In this document: one piece after another, positions 1 to 10,920 of the stretch
Layout: every line of letters starts with the position of its first letter
Numbering within the stretch: the stretch's first letter is position 1
From: Zea mays
Lineage: Eukaryota; Streptophyta; Magnoliopsida; Poales; Poaceae
NCBI RefSeq assembly: GCF_902167145.1
Contig: NC_050096.1
Location: 161,757,825 to 161,821,824, forward strand
Reading direction: 5' to 3'
Length of the DNA stretch: 64,000 bases
The notes under the pieces: model-generated
The model's database searches: none
Seen by the model: only the letters and a program-made list of their open reading frames with translations
What the model was told of the DNA's origin: nothing
Position numbers and translations under genes: made by a program

Positions 1-617
1 GCGGCGGCGGCGCGCAGGAGAGGGAGGCGGCGGCGGCGCGCACGGGGAGGGGGCGCGGTTAGGGCAGGGGAGAGGGAGAGAGGGAGAGAGAATGACGGGC
101 GGGGCCCGCATGGGAGGAGAGAGAAATTTTGGGGGAGGGAGGGGGGCGCGGCTGGGCCGCTTTGGGCCCAAATGGGGCGCGCGGGGGGGCGGCTGGGCCG
201 GCCGGGGTGGCCCACGGCGTGGGGGAGGGAAAGGGGAGGGGGGCACGGCTGGGCCGGCCAGCTGGGACGGCCAGCTGGGCCGGGCGCGAGGGGGAGGGGT
301 GGCTGGGCCAAAAATGGGGAAGGAGGGGGGGAGGGGAGAGAGGAAAGGATTTTCCTTTTTTTCTAAAATCTATTTTTCTCTAGATGAATGTATTTACATT
401 TTCAAACAATCAAAAAGGATGCACGATTCGGCATGGTGCATCAAACAAAATAAAGTATTTTAGGGTTTTGCTTTACATGGGATCTCAAGCCGAATCCCGC
501 TGTAACTTTGGAAAAGATCAAGGTTTAGCGAGGAGAAAAGGGAAAAGGAAAGGGTAACGCACGAATTTGGTGAGAGAAAAGAAGAAAAAATTCTACCCCC
601 AAATTCAGGGCGTTACA
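1..617 (-). mobile_element. Truncated LTR fragment of the G2 chromovirus family
   Basis: Read on the minus strand this begins at 617 with TGTAACGCCCTGAATTTGG, the same start as the G2 LTRs at 12288 and 21182. It runs through the same leader into the GC-rich tract and leaves the window. The five bases on its right (618-622, ACACG) match the uninterrupted sequence at 35906-35910 in the other G1 LTR, so it is an insertion into the G1 3' LTR and ACACG is its expected TSD. The right arm of its terminal hairpin (554-570) has two substitutions relative to G2. Whether it is a solo LTR or one end of a full element cannot be seen here. Confidence 0.85.
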
Positions 618-3578
618 ACACGGTTTTTAATCGACTCAGACAGAGACACTACACCGAGACTTCCTTCTCGTGCAAGTCACCCGCCCGGTCTCATCTTTAT
701 CATTTAAAACCTAAAGTTTGGTATTTGTCAGAGGTACATCTTTTCTGATGTTGAACCCATCATGGCCATGATGGATTCACCATCAAGTCTTTTCTTTGAA
801 AACTTCCCATCCCATATGCAGCATCATCTTTGTTTAAAAAACATTTTGTTTTCTAAGGCAAGGCTAAGCATCAGAAAACTTTTAAGTAAAACAGACATCA
901 AGGAATGGTAAACAATTCCAAGGAAGGAAATGTAGCAATTGTTTATCACTCAACTCCTATCATCTAATGCATCATTTCAAGTGATAAAGTGTTTGAAATA
1001 ACAAGGAAGGGGTAAATACATCGGGGCTTTCCTTGTGTTGTAGGAGGCTCAGAATCTGTTCCACAAATATCAAAGTAGAAGTCATTCTCGACAAGTGGAA
1101 TTTCAGCTTTTGGGGCAGTTTCTTCTTCGACTACCACTTCTTCTTCATTTTCTATACATAACAATACATATATATGAATGCTCATGTGATGCTATGAATA
1201 TGCAGTTACAATAGAAACACACTAAGTTGTATCTTGAATACAACTTTCCTTCATGGTGCCCACTAGTCACTAGAGTTTCCTAGTTTAGTGCTCTATTAGG
1301 GTTAGGTATTTAAATCCTAGAAAGCTAGTTTCTTGGGTTTAGGATCAAACAATGTCCAAAGCATGTCAAACTTTACCCAAGGGCTTTAATTCTGAAGTTA
1401 AGCTTATCCAAAAAGTTTTATGATTTTGGAGCTACCAAAATAATTCTAAAATTCTAAAAAGCTAGGTTTAGGCATCTTTAAATGCTAAATAAATCCAGGT
1501 TTGGACTAAAAAACTTGGAACTACTTTTATTAAATACTATAGGTTTCTAGGAGTCTAGCAAAATTGGTCCCATAATTTTACCGTTTTTCTAGAATTCCCT
1601 ATAAATTTCCAAACTTGGCAGTAAAAAGAAAAGGAAAAAGAAGTAACAGTATTGGGCTTAAACCAGCCCAAATCGGCCCACCAACGGGGGGAAACCCGCG
1701 CCCGCACTGTGGTTTTGCGCAGAGGCCCTTGGCCTTTCGAATAACTAGTAAAGAAGTCACGGCACTATTCCCATGTCTCTCTGACAATCACATTTAAACC
1801 CCTCGGTTTCTGTTTCTTCGCAAGATCAAGTCCCCGACGGTGAACGGCGACATGCGCACTCCGACGAGTTTTCACCAGCCGCAACACCAAACCATTCACA
1901 CCCTAAGTCGGTCTACACCAAATTCCACCCATGGAGATCGTAATCCATCCCTCAATTGAACTAGTTCAGCCCAGAGTTATTTTGCCCACGACGGCGGCGA
2001 GACCCAAGGGAAACCTGAGGTGTTCCCGACAACTAGGCGTGGTATAGCTTAATTGGTGGGGTCGACGAGCATCATAAACACACGAGAGTGTCAAAACATG
2101 AACCAGAAGGGTGAGAGCGGACTTGGAGATGGCTGACCTTGATGGGGTGACTCACGGCGGCGCAGAAAGTGGATTTGGGGGAGATTCCAAATTAGGACGC
2201 TACAGTGGACGATCGGAGGCGAGGGCTGGTGCTCTGGCTTCGTAACAACCTAGCGGAGCTAACGGCGCACTCAATTTATAGCCTCCGGGAGAGGTGGCTC
2301 CGAATTTGAGGAAGGAAGCTAGCGGCCGAAGAGAGGGGGTGAGTCACCGGCGAGCGCTATCGTGGCATTCACAGTGCTAGGACTTACGGCTGTCACTAGC
2401 TATCCCTCAAGGCTTGCGACGACGTGGTGAAACGACCGAGAGTGTGGCATAACCGAGAGAAACGGCGGCACGACAGCGATGGTCGCGCGGCCATGTCGCG
2501 ACGCAAGTGGGTACGGCGAACTGAGCGGTAACAGGGTCTGAGCTCATCCCAACACCAAGATCTTTTACCCCGAGTCATTATCCACACGCCACTGGGCACG
2601 AATCACAGCGCCGGCGTGGATCGCGGCGCGGGTTCACTGGTGGTGGGGTTCAGTGAATATGCGATCTTCTTCAGGTTACTGTACAATGGGAATTTCATTG
2701 AGTGTGCCTGATAGAGCAATTTAAAGGACTTGGTTCTCAAATTTTTATGTAGTAACTCACTAATCCATCTGTGGCAAAGTTGATCTTCTACAAACCAGCT
2801 TGAATTTTGTTATAGCAACCAGAATCAAATATTCACTGGATCCTACTCGAAATTGCTCCCAAAGTCTGTCCCAGTTCACTGTCAGTCCAGATTCAGTTTC
2901 AGGGCTGACTGATAGCCAGACTTTAAGTCCATTTATCCCCAATTTTTTTACTGCACCAATGCTTAGTCACTTAATCAAAGTTGTACTCCTATCATAGCTA
3001 TACAAGTTTGATGTATTGACCTAGGGCAAAATTCTCATGAATTAAGAAATACAAGGCTCCAAAGTCAGCTTAATCTCACTGAACGTTCAGAGTTTAACAC
3101 ATGGGTGTTCTTGGGACTTTTGCAATTAAGTCCAAATTGCTCCATACTACTTGAAAATTCTCCAATGTAAAAGTTGCTTGGTTTTTGATGTTCTACCACT
3201 TTTATATGTACACTTTGGTCCAAAAGTGTATAGAATTTGAAATCACCCCTAGGGTACAAATTAGGGTTTTCTAGGGTCCCTTTTATGGTTTTGAGCACTC
3301 TAGGGTTTTTGTGCCACTCAAATCCATCAATCTTGATATCTTATGAATATTTCCAATGACTTTTGAGGTATTATTAATTTTGGCTTCCCATTACCCAAAT
3401 GCCCTAATCCGGGGTTAGGTACCCTACCCTAGGGCTAAGAATACTTCAAGCCACTACATCACACTTGTTTTGAAGTTTTACCTAGTGGATGCATCCTAGG
3501 TGTAACAAACAAAATGAAATGTCAATGCATTTGATGTCCTACTCAAGTTATCGTGCCAGTAACACCAGGGGTGTTACA
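618..3578 (-). repeat. G1 3' LTR, left part missing
   Basis: On the minus strand the LTR starts at 3578 with TGTAACACCCC, directly after the polypurine tract. It continues leftward to 618, where the G2-family fragment interrupts it. Bases 618-2695 match 35906-37984 of the other LTR. Bases 2696-3578 have no partner in the window because the other copy is cut by T1 at 37985. Nothing in it codes for a convincing protein. Confidence 0.88.
3559..3577 (-). other. Hairpin at the LTR terminus (G1)
   Basis: A perfect 8-bp inverted repeat, GTAACACC (3559-3566) and GGTGTTAC (3570-3577), closes a 3-base loop one base inside the LTR start. The same stem is present in G4 (60484-60502). Longer versions of it occur in G2 and S1. 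Confidence 0.85.
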
Positions 3579-3597
3579 TCCTTCCCCCCATAAAAGA
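3579..3597 (-). other. Polypurine tract of G1
   Basis: On the minus strand a purine-rich run with GGGGGGAAGGA lies immediately before the 3' LTR. It follows the ATCTCGGGACGAGAT motif typical of the end of this Gypsy group. It would prime plus-strand DNA synthesis. Confidence 0.85.
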
Positions 3598-3731
3598 ATC
3601 TCGTCCCGAGATTTAAGGTCCTAGGGTAAGTAGTGGAAAAGGAAACACGTCACATCTTTATTTCCTTATTTATCTTACAGAGCAGGGGTGGTATTGGGTT
3701 TATAACAACTTTACAATTAGATGTACAAATC

Positions 3732-6700
3732 TTATAGGTTACATGAAGCTAAAAACCTAGGAAAATTTTTCTCCAAGAAATCTTGAGTCTCCCAGGTAGC
3801 TTCGTCTTCAGTGTGCTGGTTCCATTGTACCTTATAGAATTTAAGAGTCCTCTTCCGTGTGATTCTGTCCTTTTGATCCAGAACTCGAATAGGATGTTCC
3901 AAATAAGTCAAGTCTGGTTCTAAAGTGACATCCGCCACATTGATGGTTCGATCAGGAATCCGAAGGCATTTCTTCAACTGGGATACATGGAACACATTAT
4001 GTATCGTAGATAATGATTCAGGCAGTTGAAGTCTGTACGCCACTGGTCCGCATTGTTCCAGAATGGGAAATGGGCCAATATATCGGGGTGCCAACTTTCC
4101 TTTTACCCCAAACCAATTAACACCCTTCATGGGTGATACTTTCAGGTATACATGTCCTTGACTTGAAAGACCAAAGGTCGGCGTCGTTTATCCGCATAGT
4201 TTTTCTGCCAAGCTTGAGCTTCTTTCAAGTGGTGTCTTATCCGTTGAACCTTTTCTTCCGATTCTTTAACCAAGTCAGGCATGAAAAAGCATTGTTCCCC
4301 TGGTTCAGACTAATTTAAGGGTGTTCGGCATCGTCGCCCGTACAGTGCTTCAAACGGTGCCATCTTAATGCTTTCTTGGTAACTATTATTATAGTAAAAT
4401 TCTTCCAATGGCAGGCAGTCATCCCATTTTTGCGGGAACTCCAGGACACATGCCCGTAGCATATCTTCAAGTATCTGATTTACTCTCTCAGTTTGTCCGC
4501 TTGTTTGAGGATGATAAGCCGAACTGTGGAGTAATTTAGTACCCAAGGATTTGTGCAGTTCTTCCCAAAACTTGGATACAAATTGCGGTTCCCCGTCCGA
4601 CAGTATTGTTTTCGGAACTCCATGCAAACTGAGAATACAAGCAATATAAAGTTCTGTGTACGTGGCCACTGTATATTTTACCTTGACGGGAAGAAAGTGG
4701 GCAATCTTTGTAAGTCTATCAATTATAACCCAGATAGAATCAAATCCTTTAGTTGTCCTAGGTAATCCTACAATGAAATCCATACTAATATCTTCCCATT
4801 TCGAGGTTGGGATTTGCGAAGATTGTAGTTGCCCAGCAGCCTTCATATGTATGGCCTTGACTCATCTGCAAGTGTCACGCTTTGCCACATAGCGTGCAAT
4901 TTCAATCTTCATTTTAGTCCACCAATAATGTTGCTTTAAGTCTTGATACATCTTAGTACTTCCAGGATGAATGGAATATCGACTAAGATGAGCTTCGTCC
5001 AAAACTTGTTGGCGGACTTCAACATCTTTTGGCACTACTATGCGATCATTAAACCAGATTACTCCCTAATTATCTTTTCTGAAGCAATTTGCCTTGCTGA
5101 CTTTTATTTTCTCATGAATGTACTTCATACCCTCATCTATTCTTTGAGCGTCAATAATTCTTTGCAGAAGAACTAACTCAAGCTTCACATTTATCAAAAT
5201 TCCTTGCTGCACTATCCCTAGATTCAACTTCTCCATTTCTTGACATATAGTGGTGTTAGGTGCTCTTACTGTAAGACAATGACAAAATATCTTCCGACTT
5301 AAAGCATCTGCCACCACATTGGCTTTTCCTGGGTGATAATGGATTTCCAAGTCATAATGTTTGATTAGCTCAAGCCATCTTCTCTGCCTCATGTTTAGTT
5401 CCGACTGGGTAAAGATATATTTCAAACTTTTATGATCCGTGTACAAATGGCAGGTATTTCCCAGCAGATAATGACGCCAAATCTTGAGGGCATGAACGAC
5501 TGTAGTTAGTTCCAAGTCATGAGTTGGGTAGTGTTCTTCATGCCGGCGTAGCTGCCTTGAAGCATATGCTATAACTCGCCCTTCTTGCATCAAGACACAT
5601 CCGAGTCCATTGTCTGACGCGTCACAATACACATCAAAAGGCTTTTCAATATCCGGTTGGGCCAACACCGGGGCAGTGGTCAACAACACTTTCAGCTGCT
5701 CAAAGGCTTTGTTGCATTTTGAGGACCAATCAAACTTTGTATCATTCTTCAATAAACCCATAATGGGTTTAACAATCTTGGATAAATCCGGAATGAATCT
5801 ACGGTAATATCCAGCCAGTCCAAGGAAACTCCGAACTTGATGTACTGTAGTAGGTGAGTTCCATTCTAAAATATCTTTGACTTTGCTGGGATCAACCGCA
5901 ATCCCTTTAGTAGACAACACATGTCCAAAAAATTGGATTTCCTCCAACCAGAACGTGCATTTACTGAATTTGGCATACAGCTGATGTTCCCTTAAGCTCG
6001 TTAGCACGATCCGCAAGTGATTTGCATGCTCCTCTTCATTTTTGGAATAGATCAGGATGTCGTCAATGAAGACCACCACAAACTTGTCTAACTCAAGCAT
6101 GAATATCGAATTCATTAAGTATGTGAAGTGGGCTGGAGCATTTGTTAATCCGAAAGACATAACCAGATATTCAAATAACCCATACCGCGTGGTGAATGCG
6201 GTCTTGGGTATATCCTCGGGTTGAATACGGATCTGATGGTAGCCCGATCTGAGATCAATCTTGGAGAATACCCGGGCTCTAGTAAGTTGATCGAATAAAA
6301 TATTGATCCGAGGAAGAGGATATTTGTTCTTGATGGTAACCTCATTGAGGGGTCTATAGTCCATGCACATTCGAAGTGTCTGATCCTTCTTCTTGACGAA
6401 TATTGCTGGACATCCCCATGGTGATGAACTTGGTCTGATGATCCCTTTCTCCAACAAGTCTTGTAGTTGAGTCTTGAGTTCTGCCAGTTCATTAGGTGGC
6501 ATGCGGTACGACCTTCTAGAAATAGGAGTCGTACCGGGCTTCAATTCAATTACAAATTCCACATCCCTTTGAGGAGGCAATCCGGGCAAGTCTTCGGGAA
6601 AGACATCCGGAAATTCACATACCACTGAAATATCCCGAATTTCTTGTACAATGGTTTCAAAAACTTGTCTAGATGCTTTAACTAGGATAGTTATAGGGAT

Positions 6701-7117
6701 GGACAATTGGACTTCTTCATGACCATAACTTAACTTAATGGTCCTTTGGTCTGTATTGATGATGGCTTTATTCTGGGCTAACCAATTCATTCCCAGAATC
6801 ACATCTATATCTTGCCCCTTTATAACAATCATATTTGTAAGGAATTCCCGTTCGGCCAAAGTTACGGGTATGTGGAAGGCTACTTCCTTAGTAAATATTC
6901 GGCCCCCATGTGAGTGGATAACAAATCCCTCCCTTGATTCAGTGCAATGTATGCAACATTTCTCCACAAAACTCTTGCTTATGAAGGTATGTGATGCACC
7001 AGAATCGAAAAGGATAACTGTTGGGTAGTTGGCAACGAGGAACGTACCCATCATCATCGGTTCGCCTTTCGGTGTAGTAGCCACCTGGGTATAATAGACC
7101 CTTCCAGTTTTCTTCAA
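3732..7117 (-). pseudogene. pol: G1 pol remnant (PR, RT, RNase H, integrase, chromodomain)
   Basis: The first 683 codons (7117-5066) are open. They hold an aspartic protease (FDSGAS), a reverse transcriptase with the FIDD catalytic box, and RNase H ([10 protein letters not shown]). A TAG at 5066-5068 and a TGA at 4862-4864 then break the integrase. Its D,D,E core is still visible at 4846-4310 ([25 protein letters not shown]). The HHCC zinc finger just upstream has one Cys replaced by Arg (KRDTC). A TAG at 4310-4312, where the family usually has Trp, and a frameshift near 4130 precede the last part (4130-3732). That part ends in a chromodomain with YKVQW and ATWE. The breaks show it is non-functional. 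Gag and pol share one reading frame, as is usual in this clade. Confidence 0.92.
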
Positions 7118-7177
7118 ATTTTTGCCTGTTGAAGAGTTGGTCGTGTTCCCCTTTTCTTGATTTGAGTTCCCAGAAGT

Positions 7178-8209
7178 CTACTGAAAGTTGGATTTGTTTT
7201 GCTTCGGATATGGGCAGTCCTTGATGAAATGTCCGGACTTTCCACAATGGAAGCAACCACTGGAGGAACTGGGAAGGGCAGGGAAACGAGTACCAGGGGC
7301 ACTCGGCTGATTGGTTGGAGCGGGGGCAGGAGTGGGACGAATAAATACGGGTTGTTTGAATGGATATGTAGGTGGGCAAGGTGAAGAATAGTTTGGATTA
7401 AAAGGTTGGATTACCAACCTTGTTCTCTTTTCAGGTCCCTGAGTTGATCTTTCACCCGCATATCCCTTTGACTTTCCGTGTCCCGCATTTTTGGCTTCAA
7501 CCGCTAGTGTTGTACTGACATCCCTGTTGTATGTGAGGTCCAAACACGTTGCCATCTTATGCTGGAGTCTGTCATTTAGTCCCCTCATAAAACAATTCTT
7601 CTTTTTCAAGTCCGTATCCACGTGATCAATGGCGTACTGGGAGAGATGATTCAATTTATTGAGATACTGCATCACATAATCTCCCCCTTGCTTCAGTCGG
7701 ATGAACTCTTCCAGTTTCATTTGTAGCACGCCTTCCAGAACATAATGTTCCCTAAATGCCAGTTTAAACTCTTCCCAAGTGACTTAATGTCCCGCATGTT
7801 GGATGGCGAAAACGTTTGCCCACCAAGTGCTGACGGGGCCTCTTAACTGCTAAGCAGCAAATAGGGGCTTCTACACCTCGGTGCATCGGATTAGCCCGAA
7901 TTTCTGTTCCATCACCCGCACCCACTAGTCATCTTCCAAGGGTTCCTCTGCCTTGACGAAGAGCGGTGGTCGGGTTTCGGAGAACTCCAGATAGGTAGTA
8001 TCTCGGGGTCCTTGAGGGGGAACTCTTCCTTCGTGTTGTTGAAATTGGTTGCCCGCCATTTCGCGCAAAAAGCGTGTGTTATCGGCGATGGCGTTGACCA
8101 AGGCAGCAATAGCCTCGGCCAGGGTAGGAGGTACATGTGGCAGATTGGGAGTGTCCTCCCTGCCGCGGGATGTACCTGCCCCATCATGAGCACGAGTCTG
8201 GGATGGCAT
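7178..8209 (-). pseudogene. gag: G1 gag remnant
   Basis: The likely start is the ATG at 8209 (MPSQTRAHDG), although the frame is open back to 8257. The N-terminal part is open to a TAG at 7925-7927. Further in-frame stops lie at 7871-7873, 7850-7852, 7784-7786 and 7178-7180. The capsid region (7729 downward) resembles plant retrotransposon Gag (VTWEEFK, EFIRLKQG). A CX2CX4HX4C zinc knuckle, CFHCGKSGHFIKDC, follows near 7240. Several stops are TAG or TAA where related elements have Gln, as expected for C-to-T changes. After the last stop the frame runs on into pol. Confidence 0.88.
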
Positions 8210-8347
8210 ATGAGGCAAAGAAACATTTGGAAATATAACATGCCAAACATACACCATCTTTATTTCACTGCAGAATAGTAGTAATTATACATACTCCATT
8301 ATACAACTCAACTGCCTTACTTATTTTACATAAGTACATTACTTAGA

Positions 8348-8932
8348 CTATACTACTCTAATCTTCTTCATCCTTAGTTGTTCCGCTGCCTGCTTCAAGA
8401 GACCGTTCATCTGCAAGATTCATGGAAGGAGGGGCTCCAAAAAGGTCAATCCCCCATCAAATCCTCCATTTACTGTTCCAGATGGTCCAGCTCCCATTGC
8501 TGCCACATCAGGTGGCACGTTCGGGTGCAGCCGATCATACAATACATGCACTTCTTCATGCAAGGTGTTGCAGTACGCTTGCAGACTTTCGAGGGATGTG
8601 CTAAGTTCTGCTACTCGAGCTAGAGCTTTGGCTTCACAGTCCCAAGAGAAAGAGCGTGAGTTTACGGCCCAGTCAATGGCCATATCATGTTCCGAAATTT
8701 CGTACTACAGGCGATTAACTTCGGCTGATAGTTCAGCAATGTGGCGACTATCGCGCGCACGCTCCCTACACCTGTGGCGTAGTTCAAACCTGAGGCGATC
8801 CACTCTGGCCTCCAAGTCCCCGATGGGGTCGTTACTTCCACTGATGCTTCCTTCATGCCTGGAGGCTAGCTGATGTCGAGGCACACCTTGAGGTCCAGTT
8901 GATTTGCGCTGGGTAGTTTTTGTGCGTGCCAT
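8348..8932 (-). pseudogene. G1 ORF1: histone H3-tail-like N terminus plus coiled coil
   Basis: This is an extra sense ORF upstream of gag, starting at the ATG at 8932 and ending at TAG 8348-8350, about 195 codons. It is broken by an in-frame TAG (8705-8707) and TGA (8420-8422). The first residues MARTKTTQRKSTG match the H3 tail ARTKQTARKSTG at 10 of 12 positions after the Met. A PRHQLA block then lines up with PRKQLA of H3 (residues 16-21) after a one-residue gap. The rest is not a histone fold. It looks like coiled coil, with heptad-like Leu, Glu and Arg spacing (LEARVDRLRFELR, then a segment around ELSTSLESLQ). I see no catalytic motif. Its function is unknown. It is in the same frame as gag and pol but separated by stops. 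The G2 counterpart is at 15173-16186. Confidence 0.75.
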
Positions 8933-9171
8933 ATCTCCTTAAGAGGGGGAAATTTTATTTAGTATAGTTTAAACATGATGCATGCATAACCTAATAATTA
9001 TGGGATCAATCTTTCGTTGATCCCTTACTTCCTCATATACTGCACTCTGTTACCCGACTTTTAAAAGGTAAGTTACTACCAGAAAGTGGTAAGATAAGAA
9101 TGAAAGAATATTTTAAGGTAAGTATTTAAAAATTATTTTGAAGTACTACGTAATGTCTGAAGAGACGGGCT
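8933..9171 (-). other. G1 5' leader
   Basis: Untranslated stretch between the primer binding site and ORF1. I see no ORF or obvious structure in it. The ORF1 start codon is preceded on the minus strand by CTTAAGGAGAT. Confidence 0.6.
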
Positions 9172-9185
9172 TCGCTCCGATACCA
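9172..9185 (-). other. Primer binding site of G1
   Basis: On the minus strand TGGTATCGGAGCGA lies two bases inside the 5' LTR end (...GTGACA). It resembles the TGGTATCAGAGC site used by initiator Met-tRNA-primed plant elements, with one G for A change. Confidence 0.85.
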
Positions 9186-9187
9186 GC

Positions 9188-9658
9188 TGTCACGAAACCT
9201 TCCAAGGTATTAGGCCCACCTATAAATGTCCTTGTCCTAAGGACCTCGGACAACCATGTAGATGCAAATAATCACTCGACAAGTTCGGTCATCTGTATCA
9301 TCATCATATCGTCCAAGAGCGCTTCACCCATCACGCAGACATTACACACGTAATCGGAGAAAAGAATAAGCGAAAGCGGATTACAATAACTTATTTTACA
9401 TTCGTAAAATATATAGAGAGTATTTATTACAGTACCGGGTGTCATGAGTGCATAACTTATTATTACAAAACAGGGAGGTAAAACATCCTCCCACACAAAA
9501 GCTTAGTGTTTTAAACTAGGAGGCAACACATCCTCCCAAACAGTTTACTGATTGGCCTCCTCCTTTGGCACCACCTTCGAGCAAAAACAGCAAAACTCCG
9601 CTGTTTCATCACCTACAACAACATGGGTTTGAAAACCCTGAGTACAGAGTATACTTTC
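9188..9658 (-). repeat. G1 5' LTR, segment 1
   Basis: The 3' end of the G1 5' LTR, which terminates at 9188 (CA on the minus strand) next to the PBS. It is interrupted by C1; bases 9654-9658 (CTTTC) are the C1 TSD, repeated at 30892-30896. The matching part of the left LTR is outside the window, so this segment has no partner here. Confidence 0.85.
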
Positions 9659-9849
9659 TTAAAGGGAAATAGGCTTACACCTTTTCCTAAATGATTTTGG
9701 TGGTTGAATTGCCCAACACAAATAATTGGACTAACTAGTTTGCTCTAGATTATAAGTTCTACAGGTGCCAAAGGTTCAACACAAACCAATAAAAAGTCCA
9801 AGAAAGCGTTCAAATAAAAAGAGCAAAAGACAACCGAAGGCTGCCCTGT

Positions 9850-10256
9850 CTGGCGCACCAGACTGTCCGGTGTGCCACCGGACAGTGTCCAGTGCACTAG
9901 GGAGATCAACTCCAAACTTGCCACCTTCGGGAATTCTGGGAGCCACTCCACTATAATTCACCGGACTGTCCGGTGTAGCACCGGACTGTCCGGTGTGCCA
10001 AGTGGAGCAACGGCTACCTGCGCCAACGGTCGTCTGCAATGACTACGGTGAACAGTGAATAGTGCCGACTGCGCACGCAGAGTCAGAGCAGGCGCCATAA
10101 GGCGCACCGGACAGTGAACAGTGACTGTCCGGTGCACCACCGGACTGTCCGGTGACCCACATGTCAGAAGCTCCAACGGTCGGAACCCAACGCCTGGGTA
10201 ACGTGGCTGGCGCACCGGACAGTGTTCGGTGGCGCACCGGACTGTCCGGTGTGCCA
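9850..10256 (+). promoter_or_regulatory. CACCGGACTGTCCGGTG palindrome cluster
   Basis: About eight full or half copies of ACCGGACTGTCCGGT and its variant ACCGGACAGTG lie upstream of the TATA box. The clearest are near 9850, 9890, 9960, 9980, 10105, 10125, 10140, 10215 and 10235. The array recurs in the 3' LTR at about 29850-30275. Conserved palindromes of this kind are a known feature of Sirevirus LTRs, thought to be cis-regulatory. Confidence 0.8.
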
Positions 10257-10287
10257 TACGACAGAAGCCCTCACCAACGGCCATTTT

Positions 10288-10320
10288 GGTGGTTGGGGCT
10301 ATAAATACCCCCCAACCACC
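10288..10320 (+). promoter_or_regulatory. C1 TATA box within an inverted repeat
   Basis: TATAAATAC (10300-10308) is flanked by GGTGGTTGGGG on the left and CCCCAACCACC on the right, an 11-bp perfect inverted repeat that puts the TATA box in the loop. The 3' LTR keeps it (TATA near 30319) with one mismatch in the left arm. It is the only good TATA box in this LTR. Confidence 0.75.
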
Positions 10321-10873
10321 ACACTTCAATGCATCCAAGTTTTCAGCCATCAAACCTCATACAAGAGCTCTAGACTTCATTCCAAGACACAAACAAAGAA
10401 AACAAATCCTCTCCCAAGTCCGGAATCACTCCAAACAAATTAGTGACTAGAGAGAGAGACTTTTGTGTTCTTTTGAGCTCTTGGGCTTGGATTGCTTTTC
10501 TTCTTCCTCTATTCTTGTTTACAACTCACTTGTAATCAAAACAAGAGACACCAAGTTGTGGTGGTCCTTGTAGTGGACTAAGTGTCCCATTTGATTGAAG
10601 AGAAAGGCTCACTCGGTCTAAGTGACCGTTTGAGAGAGGGAAAGGGTTGAAAGAGACTCGGTCTTTGTGACCACCTCATCGGGGAGTAGGTTTGCAAGAA
10701 CCGAACCTCGGTAAAACAAATCACTGTGTCATCCACTCTGATTTGCTTGTGATTTGTTTTCGCCCTCTCTTTCAGACTCGTTTATATTTCTAATGCTAAC
10801 CCCGGCTTGTAGTTGTGCTTAAACTTTATAAATTTCAGATTTGCCTATTCACCCCCTCTAGGCGACTTTCAAT

Positions 10874-10888
10874 TGGTATCAGAGCTCG
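10874..10888 (+). other. Primer binding site of C1
   Basis: TGGTATCAGAGCTCG lies two bases after the 5' LTR end, complementary in form to initiator Met-tRNA. Confidence 0.88.
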
Positions 10889-10920
10889 GTACTTCATTAA
10901 GAGCCTAACCACTCAAAGTG

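Larger units (their letters stand above)
9659..10871 (+). repeat. C1 5' LTR
   Basis: 1213 bp ending in GACTTTCA just before the PBS. It matches 29657-30891 throughout with scattered differences (roughly 3 percent by eye). It contains a palindrome-rich promoter region, a TATA box at 10300, and a CT-rich segment downstream of it. Confidence 0.93.

Noticed and set aside
8348..8932. A true histone H3 gene or pseudogene
   Set aside because: Similarity stops after about 23 residues; no histone fold follows, and the ORF sits between a retrotransposon PBS and gag on the sense strand.
9172..9185. tRNA gene fragments at the TGGTATC motifs (also 10874, 14917, 42960, 51091)
   Set aside because: They are primer binding sites next to LTR ends; no cloverleaf surrounds them.
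9850..10256. CRISPR-like array
   Set aside because: The repeats are palindromic units with irregular spacing inside a plant LTR, present in both LTR copies.
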